Assembly: GCA_023548195.1 (NCBI GenBank)
Contig: JAJHZJ010000694.1
Coordinates: forward strand, 2,356,001 to 2,420,000
Direction: 5' to 3'
Length of the DNA stretch: 64,000 nucleotides
From: Bettongia penicillata ogilbyi
Lineage: Eukaryota > Chordata > Mammalia > Diprotodontia > Potoroidae
This document shows positions 57,118-64,000 of this stretch, in pieces. Each line of letters begins with the position of its first letter. Positions within the stretch are counted from its first letter, which is position 1. The notes under the pieces were generated by a model, which was not told where the DNA came from, ran no database searches, and saw nothing but the letters and a program-made list of their open reading frames with translations. Both the position numbers and the translations under genes were made by a program.

Positions 57118-58635
57118 GTAACAGCTCTTTCGGGGAGCTCAGATAACCTCCTTCCCTGGCTCCAGTTCCTTTTCTTGAAGATGATCTTGTAACCCTCGGC
57201 TTCTGTACCACTTAAGTAACATTATCTTCTCAAGTTCATGCGGCTACAAATGGCCTCCTTCCCCACAGTTGCAATAAAGAGTTCTGCCTTTTTGATGGAG
57301 GTGTTCATATGTAAGACTAATGTGGCCTCCATTCCTTTGCTTTATTGCCTTTCCAGGTAGAATGATTTTATCCATGGATTCGTAGAATTTCTGTTCAATT
57401 CTTGCTATACTTGAAGGACAGTTGCCCTGCTAGATTTCTTTGAGCCACATAGAAGAAGATATCTTTGTGATGTCTGGGGCTGGGTATGTACAATACACAC
57501 CATCTTGTGAACTCCCTTCCAATTGTTCAAATAATTTCAAGTGTTCTATCAATTATTTGACAGTTTCAATGACTATTTTAATACTTAAGGATATTCCTAA
57601 GTCAAACCACCTCCACAGATCCCTTACTTAGATTGTTCTGATCATATATTAATTTTCATGTTGGTTATATTTACTTGCAACAGGAACTGGGATGATGGTT
57701 CCTTCTTGTACTAAATGGCATGACCAACCTGAGTTAAAATCCTCTAGCCATTAGAAGAGGGCCATGCTGCATTTCTTGTATGCATTTTTCAGATGTGAAC
57801 CCAGGGTTTCTTGTCCTTAGACCTTATATGTGTACAAATGTAGGGTCACTGGTACAATTTATCCAATAATTCATCTTATCCCAATAAGAAGGCCATCACT
57901 CCTGAAGTCCTGTTGCATACCCAGCTCAGAGTTCTGCAGAATCTTTTTTAGGAGTAAAGGCTCTTTCCTGAGAAGATTCCTATCATTAACTTACCTTTGT
58001 TATTTGAAATGAGGTATTCTGTCTGAGATGTGTTCACAGGTGAGACTTCTCTGCACAACCCAAAGAATCTTGTGTTCTGGCCCTCCTCAACCCATAGCAA
58101 ATGAGCCATGTCTTTCCTCTGTAGCGGACATAGCTTTAGACCTTCTCACCGGTAACTTGTCTCCCTGATTTAGGGGTACTAAACCTCTGCCTAGGCCAAA
58201 ATTGAGCTAGGGATTACAGAATTAGTATCATTCATTGATGAAGTATTTAGTTCTAATGGCAAGAATCTTGCCTGAGCTTCCAGTATAGGTGATAACCCTA
58301 GTATGTATCCAAGCTCATATGTCAATTGTCACTCAGTGTGATCCTCTGTGATGTTATGCTCTATACTCAGTATTGTTGCAATTTCTCTGTTGTACTGCTT
58401 GACTACCAAGATTGGATTGTGAACCGTTTCCCATATAGCACCCCACATCTGGATTTTGTCAGGAGAGTTGTCAGTCGTGTGAAACGGCACAAGTTTTGAG
58501 GGATCCCTCACAGTTAGGAGTGAAAGCTTGAATTTAGAGTTTGCAGAGGTCAGATTATTGTCAGTTTTCTAGCTTTTAATGCTGTTTGAGCTATCTTCAC
58601 CTTTCTCCATCTGCATTCATTGTGGCAGGATAATT
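57118..58635. other. unassigned; minus strand weakly coding-like
   Basis: About 1.5 kb without recognised repeats. Long stretches on the minus strand carry few stops in more than one frame, but no motif allows a family call. Confidence 0.4.
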
Positions 58636-59400
58636 TTTTTTAAATTACCTTTTTCATTTGTTTTTAATTTTCAACATTCACCTTTATAAGATTTTGAGTT
58701 CAAATTCTTTTTTCCTTCCCTCTCCCATCCCCCCTCCCCACAATGGCAAGCAATCTGATAAAGGCTATGTATGGACAATCATATTAAACATATTTCCACA
58801 TTGGTCATGTTGTGAAAGAAGAATCAGAACAAAAAGAACCACAAGAAAAAATCTCCCAAAGGAAAAATTGTATGCTTTCATTCACATTCAGATTCCACAG
58901 TTCTTTCTCTGGCTGTAGATTGCATTTTCCATCATGAGTCTTTTGGAATTATCTTAGATCGTTGTATTGCTTGCAAAGAGTCAAATTCATCTAAGCTGGT
59001 CATCACACAATGTTGCTGTTACTGTGTACAATATTCTCCTGGTTCTGCTCACTTCATTTAGCATCCGCACATGTAAGTCTTTCCAGGTTTTTCTGAAATC
59101 ATCCTGCTCATCATTTCTTATAGAACAATAGTGTTCCACTACATTCATATACTAGAACTTGTTCAGCCATTCCTCAATTGATGGATGCCCCCTCAATTTC
59201 CAATTCTTTGCCACCACAAAAATAGCTGCTATAAATATTTTTGTACATGTGGGACCTTTTCCCTTTTTTATAATTTCTTTGGGATGCAGATGTATTAGTG
59301 GTATTGCTGGATCAAAGGATATGACCTTTGTTTTTCCTTTGAGCATAGTTTCAAATTATTCTCCAGGATAGTTAGATCAGTTCACAACTATACCAACAAT
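58636..59400 (-). mobile_element. L1 3' end, antisense, 5'-truncated
   Basis: Starts with the T-rich complement of the tail and 3' UTR, then reads on the minus strand into ORF2 C-terminal text (FDPAIPL and TKIFIAAIFVVAKNWKLRG, about 59175-59330). It stops near 59400. No clear target duplication seen. Confidence 0.8.
59150..59400 (-). pseudogene. L1 ORF2 C-terminal remnant
   Basis: Minus-strand ORF 59152-59346 encodes the last part of ORF2p, after the reverse-transcriptase domain: FDPAIPL, HPKEI, TKIFIAAIF and HPSIEEWLNKF, a region conserved across mammalian L1. Only this piece of a protein normally over 1200 residues is present, so it is inactive. Confidence 0.75.
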
Positions 59401-60063
59401 GAATTAGTGTTACAGTTTTCTGTGGTAGGATAAATAAAATACAGTCCAGTCTTCCTTACAATTGAATAGGAAGGACTTATATATACACTCTTATGACTTC
59501 TAACCCATTGGCTCTTTGATTCTAATTCATAGTGGAGCTTAGATATGATGAAACTTCTTAGCTCAGGGGTCCCTTGCAAGAATCCTTGCCTGGAAACTTT
59601 ACAAGTAAGGGAATTGGAATTTGACTAAGAAGAATGGTCTGACCAAACCAGACCAAACAAAGCATAAGAATGCACCCTTACCCCCACCATCCTCCACAAA
59701 TGGGTAATAAAATAAAGCAATAAAGTTTAGCAAAATGATTTGCTTCCTCCTTAGAGTTCTCTAAAATCTGAATTGATAGATTCAGCTTGTGAGTTAAAAG
59801 CATCTCTTTGGTCTCTCCAAGACCCAAGCAGAGATTTAGCCTAATAGGAGAACTGATTTGAAATAAGTTGGCTGGCTTAGATTTTCACCTCTTATTACTT
59901 CATCCACAAATATCTCTCCTGCTGGCTACTTCTCTTCTGATTTTTGTAATTTAGGAGCTAAGGACCTTGAGTCAAGTCTGAGCATGTAGATTCCAACTTC
60001 ATCTTCTTTGAGTATGAATGATTATATTTACACTGATTATATATTAATATATTTATATTATAC
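59401..60063. other. unassigned sequence
   Basis: Nothing recognised apart from TA-rich sequence at 60020-60073. Confidence 0.5.
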
Positions 60064-60073
60064 TTTATATATA

Positions 60074-60323
60074 GGATAGTTAAGTGGAGCGGTGAATAGA
60101 GCACTAGACTGAGAATTAGGAAGGTTTGAGTTCAAACCTGGCCTCAGACACTTAGTGGCTGTGTGACCCTGGGCAAGTCACTTAATGCCTATTTGCCTGA
60201 GTTCCTCATCTGTAAAACAAATGGAGAACAATGGAAAAGGAAATGACAAACCACTCTGTTATCTTTACCAAGAAGTCCATGGGCATCACGTAGAGTGTGG
60301 ACATGATTAAACATCAACAACAA
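60074..60323 (+). mobile_element. MAR1-type SINE, sense, full length
   Basis: Head GGATAGTTAAGTGGAGCGGT, core CTGTGTGACCCTGGGCAAGT, tail GGAAATGACAAACCACTC to CATCAACAACAA. Target duplication TTTATATATA at 60064-60073 and 60324-60333. Confidence 0.88.
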
Positions 60324-60345
60324 TTTATATATAAAGGAGATAACT

Positions 60346-60506
60346 TTAACAACAATAGTAATTTTTATAGAGCTTTAAAGTTTTGAAAGCACTTTTACAT
60401 TCTTTATCTCAATTGATCCCCATAACAAGCCAAAGAGAAGGGTAGGCAACCTAGATATCCCTATTAACAGCTGCAAAAATTCATACTAAGAAAACTTAAG
60501 GCTTAA
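60346..60506 (-). mobile_element. MIR SINE, antisense, cut by HAL1 copy 4
   Basis: GAGCTTTAAAGTTTTGAAAG, TTGATCCCCATAACAAGC and AAGAAAACTTAAGGCTTAAG. The rest of the core would lie beyond the inserted element, outside the window. Confidence 0.65.
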
Positions 60507-60518
60507 GAGGGACAAAGC

Positions 60519-60529
60519 CAAGATGGTGG
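60519..60529 (+). promoter_or_regulatory. YY1-like site at HAL1 copy 4 5' end
   Basis: CAAGATGGTGG, 13 bases into the element. Confidence 0.5.
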
Positions 60530-60925
60530 AGCAGAAAGATGTACATATTCTAGCTCTTCCCCCACAGCCCAGAAAATATCTGTAAAAAAGCAGCAGAAGC
60601 CACAGAGAGACAGAGTGAAAGAGATTTCCAACCAAAGGTAACCCAGAAAGCCAACAGGAAAGGTCTATTGCACAGGATGCAGAGTGGAGCCCAGCCTTGG
60701 CCACGTGACACTAGGAGGAACAGGACCAGAACAGGCCTCCAGGACAGAATCTCTAGTAGTGGCAGAGGGTCTCAGATCCCTCAACCCACAAGCACCAAAG
60801 AAAGCCAGAGAGAGCTTTCCCAACTGGACGAGAGGAGAGTAAGGTCCCCCTCAGCACCAGCCCCAGGTGGCAGAAGCAGTAGCTATGGCAGCAGCTGCAG
60901 CATCCATTTGTGAAGCACTCTGACT

Positions 60926-61045
60926 AAAGCCCCTGGGAGAATTGAGCAGCTGATCTGAATCTCAGCCCTGAGAGGCAACCCTGACCTTCCCCTAAATCCC
61001 CTGAGGGAATCGAGGAGTTGATCTGAGTCTCAGCCCTGAACATGG
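60926..61045 (+). repeat. two tandem units in HAL1 copy 4 5' UTR
   Basis: CCCCTGGGAGAATTGAGCAG...TCTCAGCCCTGA and CCCCTGAGGGAATCGAGGAG...TCTCAGCCCTGA repeat with about 67-base spacing, at the site that is triplicated in copy 3. Confidence 0.75.
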
Positions 61046-61481
61046 TCCTGGGGTGAGTAGGAGTACTAGGACCTTCCTCTTGATAAAGAATTCAGAAGTC
61101 AAGTAACTGGCTGAAAAATGCCCCAAAAAGGGAAAATAAGTAAGACTATAGAACATTACTTTCTTGGTGAACAGGTATTTCCTTCTACTCTTTCAGATGA
61201 GGAAGAACAATGCATACTGGCAGAGGAAGTCAAGGCTTCTGCATCTAGTACCTCCAAAATAAATATACAATGCTCTCAGGCCATGGAAGAGCTTGAAAAG
61301 TGAGTCAACAGCTTGCTAAAAGAGACCCAAAAAATACTGAAGAAAATAACACCTTAAAAAATAGGCTAACTCAATTGGAAAAAGAGGTCCAAAAAGCCAA
61401 TGAGGAGAAGAAGGCTTTAAAAAACAGAATTAGCCAAATGGAAAAGGAGGCTCAAAAGCTCACTGAAGAAAATAGTTCTTT

Positions 61482-63425
61482 TTTTTTAAATTAATTTTAT
61501 TTATTTTCAGTGTTCTGCAATCACTACCATATAACTTAGATTACTATTTTCCCCTCCCTCTTCCCTCCCCCCTCCCTCCCTGAGATGGCATACAATTTGT
61601 ATAGGTTCTACACATACATTCTATTAAATATATTTTCACTATAGTCATGCTGTGTGGAAGAATTAAAATGAATGGGAGAAATCATATAACAAACCAAAAC
61701 ATAATGCACATACACAAAAAAATGATCTGTTACATTCTGTGATTGAATTCCATTGTTCTTTCTCTGGATGTGGAAGACATTTTGACTCAGAAGACCATTG
61801 GGAATTTTTTTAAGTCCTTGCATTGCTACGAAGTTCCAAGTCTACCAGAAAAAACTCTCACACACTGTGGTCATTGCTGTACACAAAGTTCTCCTGAATC
61901 TCCCCCTTTCACTCAGCATCAGATCATATAAGTCTTTCCAGGACTCTCTGAAGTCTTCCTGTTCATCATTTCTTAAAGCACAATAGTATTCCATTACATT
62001 CATATACCATAATTGATTCAGTCATTCCCCAATTGATGGGCATCCCCTTGACTTCAGTTTTTGGCTACCAGAAAGAGTGCTGCTATAAATATTTTTGTAC
62101 ATGTGGGACCCTTTCCCATTTTTATGATCTCTTGGGGATAAGTAATAATGCTGTGTCAAACGGTATGCATATTTTTGCAGCTCTTTGCACATAGTTCCAA
62201 ATTGCTCTCCAGAATGGTTGGATCAGCTCACAGTTCCACCAACAATGTATTAGTGTTCCAACTCTCCCATATCCTCTCCAACATTTATCATCTTGCTGTT
62301 ATGTCATGTTTGCCAATATGATAGGTGTGATGTGGTACCTCAGAATTGTTTTGATTTGCATCTCTCTAATCAAAAGTGATTTAGAGCATTTTTTCATATG
62401 ACTATAGATAACTTTAATTTCTTCCTCTGAGAATTGCCTGTTCATATCCTTTGACCATTTGTTAATTGGGGAATGACTTGTATTTTTGTACATTTGACTC
62501 AGTTCTCTATATATTCTAGAAATAAGGCCTTTTTCACAAACACTAGCTGTGAAAATTCTTTCCCAGTTTTCTACATCCCTCTGAATTTTGGTTGCATTGG
62601 GTTTGGTTGTGCAAAAACTTTTCAGTTTAATGTAATCAAAATTCCATCTTGGACTTCATAATGATTTCTTCTCTTCTTTAGTCAAAAATTCTTCCCTTCT
62701 CCATAAATCTGATAAATACACTATTCCTTGCTCTACCAATTTGTCCATACTATCAATCTTTATACCTAGATCATATACCCATTTGGATTTAATTCTTGTG
62801 TACAGTGTCAGGCATTGTTCTAGGCTTAGTTTCCACCACACTGTTATCCAGTTTTCCCAGCAATTTTTGTTGAACAGTGAGTTCTTATCCCAGAAGCTGG
62901 GGTCTTTGGGTTTATGAAACAGTAGATTGCTATATTCATTGTCTACTGGGTCTTGAGTACCCTGCATATTCCACTTGTCTACCCTTCTGTTTCTTAGCCA
63001 GTACCAAGTAGTTTTGATAATTGCTGCTTTATAATACAATTTAAGATCTGGTAGCACTACACTACCTTCCCTATCATTTCTTTCCATTAGTCCGCTTGAT
63101 ATTCTGGACCTTTTGTTCTTCCAGATGAATTTTGACACTATTTTTTTTCAGCTCTAGAAAATAATTATCTGATAGTTTAATTGGTATGGCACTAAATAAG
63201 TAAATTAATTTAGGTAAAATTGCCATTTTTATTATATTGGCTTGGCCTACCCATGAGCAACTGATGTTTTCCATTTACTTAGATCTGACTTTATTTGTGT
63301 GAAAAGTGCCTTGTAGTTGTGTTAATATAGTCCCTGGGTTTGTTTTGGCAGGTAAACTCCTAAATATTTTATAGTGTCTACCCTAGCTTTAAATGGGATT
63401 TCTCTTTCTATCTCTTACTGTAGGG
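61482..63425 (-). mobile_element. 5'-truncated L1, antisense, nested in HAL1 ORF1
   Basis: 1944 bases flanked by the 14-bp duplication GAAAATAGTTCTTT (61468-61481 and 63426-63439). It starts with the T-rich tail complement, then 3' UTR, then ORF2 on the minus strand. It is the youngest element at this end of the window by nesting. Confidence 0.93.
61940..63425 (-). pseudogene. L1 ORF2 C-terminal part, truncated
   Basis: ORF2p is the L1 endonuclease/reverse transcriptase; only its C-terminal third is here. Minus-strand segments in order: [17 protein letters not shown] (about 63170-63220), [12 protein letters not shown] and LKLYYKAAIIKTTWYW (62656-63138 frame, 160 codons), then SKDMNRQFSEEEIKVIYSHM and KKCSKSLLIREMQIKT (62299-62493 frame), then WRGYG and HCWWNCELIQPFW near 62200-62290. 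Endonuclease and the catalytic RT motif lie upstream of the truncation, so it cannot be active. At least two frameshifts. Confidence 0.88.
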
Positions 63426-64000
63426 GAAAATAGTTCTTTAAAAATGAGAGTGGAGCAGATGGAAGCTATGACTTTATGAGAAACCAAGAAATTACAAAAC
63501 AAAACCAAAAGAATGAAAAAATAGAAGATAATGTGAAATATTTCAAGGGAAAAACAACTGACCTGGAAAATAGATCCAGGAGAGACAATTTAAAAATTAT
63601 GGGACTACCTGAAAGCCATGATCAAAAAAAAAAAGCCTAGAAATCATCTTTCATGAAATTATCAAGAAAAATTGTCCTGATGTTCTAGAACCAGAGGGCA
63701 AAATAAATATTGAAAGAATTCATCAATCTCTTCCTGAAAGAGATCCAAAAAGAGAAACTCCTAGGAATATTATAGCCAAATTTCAGAGTTCCCAGGTCAA
63801 GGAGAAAATATTTCAAGAAGCTAGAAAGCAATAATTCAAGTATTGTGGAAACACAATTGGGATAACACAGGTTCTGGCAGCTTCTGCATGAAGGGATTGA
63901 AGGGCTTGGAATAGGATATTCCAGAAGTCAAAGGAACTGGGATTAAGACCAAGAAGCACCTATCCAGCAAAACTGAGTATAATACTTCAGGGGAAAAACT

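Larger units (their letters stand above)
60507..64000 (+). mobile_element. HAL1-like L1, copy 4, runs off the right edge
   Basis: 5' end GAGGGACAAAGCCAAGATGG, 5' UTR to 61117, ORF1 remnant from 61118, interrupted by an antisense L1 at 61482-63425. It continues to AACTGAGTATAATACTTCAG at the edge, the sequence found near the end of ORF1 in copies 1 and 2. More diverged than the other copies. Whether it has ORF2 cannot be seen. Confidence 0.85.
61118..64000 (+). pseudogene. L1/HAL1 ORF1 protein remnant, copy 4, split
   Basis: Start MPQKGKISKTIEHYF at 61118, homologous to copies 1 and 2. The N-terminal part ends at a stop near 61303. The coiled-coil text (QLEKEVQKANEEKKALKN, about 61372-61430, and MEKEAQKLTEENSS) runs into a 1944-base antisense L1 and resumes at 63440 with LKMRVEQMEA. 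RRM-like SRRDNLKIMGLPE (about 63570-63610) and QVKEKIFQEARK (about 63795-63832) follow. Joining the two sides across the insertion restores alignment to the other copies, so ORF1 was intact at the site when hit. Further frame changes are present. Confidence 0.85.

Noticed and set aside
57300..58620. Minus-strand coding-like stretch as a decayed retroviral gene
   Set aside because: Low stop density occurs in more than one frame, and no family motif could be named, so the idea is unsupported without a search.
3902..60323. tRNA genes within SINE heads
   Set aside because: Box-B-like GTTCAAATCC text occurs only as part of MIR/MAR1 SINEs; no complete cloverleaf was seen.

Overview
The window reads as non-genic chromosomal DNA from a marsupial (opossum-like or a relative). 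The call rests on the repeat content: tRNA-derived SINEs with an RTE/BovB-like tail (MAR1 type), marsupial-type L1 and ORF1-only L1 ('half-L1', HAL1-like), CR1/L3 and RTE LINEs, and a dense background of MIR and L2. No host protein-coding gene, rRNA, tRNA or CRISPR array could be supported. Almost every open reading frame is chance or lies in a broken transposon ORF. All repeat family names come from recognition by eye, so subfamily names are approximate.

Layout. 1-2.35 kb: decayed RTE LINE that continues beyond the left edge. 3.1-5.5 kb: L2, then two L1 3' fragments with a nested SINE. 7.9-10.7 kb: ORF1-only L1 copy 1. 11-20 kb: old MIR/L2 fragments, small hAT-like elements and L1 3' ends. 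20.4-22.1 kb: CR1 split by an L2 fragment and an unclassified repeat. 23.6-24.9 kb: AT/TG-rich modular array. 25-33.9 kb: L2 and MIR, including about 2 kb of antisense L2-clade reverse transcriptase. 34.2-35.8 kb: antisense HAL1 copy lacking ORF1, with a triplicated 71-bp unit in its 5' UTR. 36.8-41.85 kb: nearly complete but dead RTE-like LINE carrying two nested insertions. 43.5-46.3 kb: ORF1-only L1 copy 2. 50.3-52.1 kb: two solo LTRs of one family, each inside a MIR with its own 5-bp target duplication. 54-60 kb: mostly unassigned, with MAR1 SINEs and an L1 3' end. 60.5-64 kb: a fourth HAL1-like element whose ORF1 is interrupted by an antisense L1.

The mobile elements share machinery. The ORF1-only copies encode an RNA-binding coiled-coil protein but no endonuclease or reverse transcriptase, so they presumably depended on L1 ORF2 protein in trans. 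The MAR1 and RTE-tailed SINEs presumably used RTE enzymes. The nesting gives a relative history: MIR, L2, CR1 and RTE are oldest, then LTRs and MAR1, then HAL1/L1. The most unusual items are the ORF1-less HAL1 derivative, the variable tandem units in HAL1 5' UTRs, two unclassified repeat families, and the 24-kb modular array.
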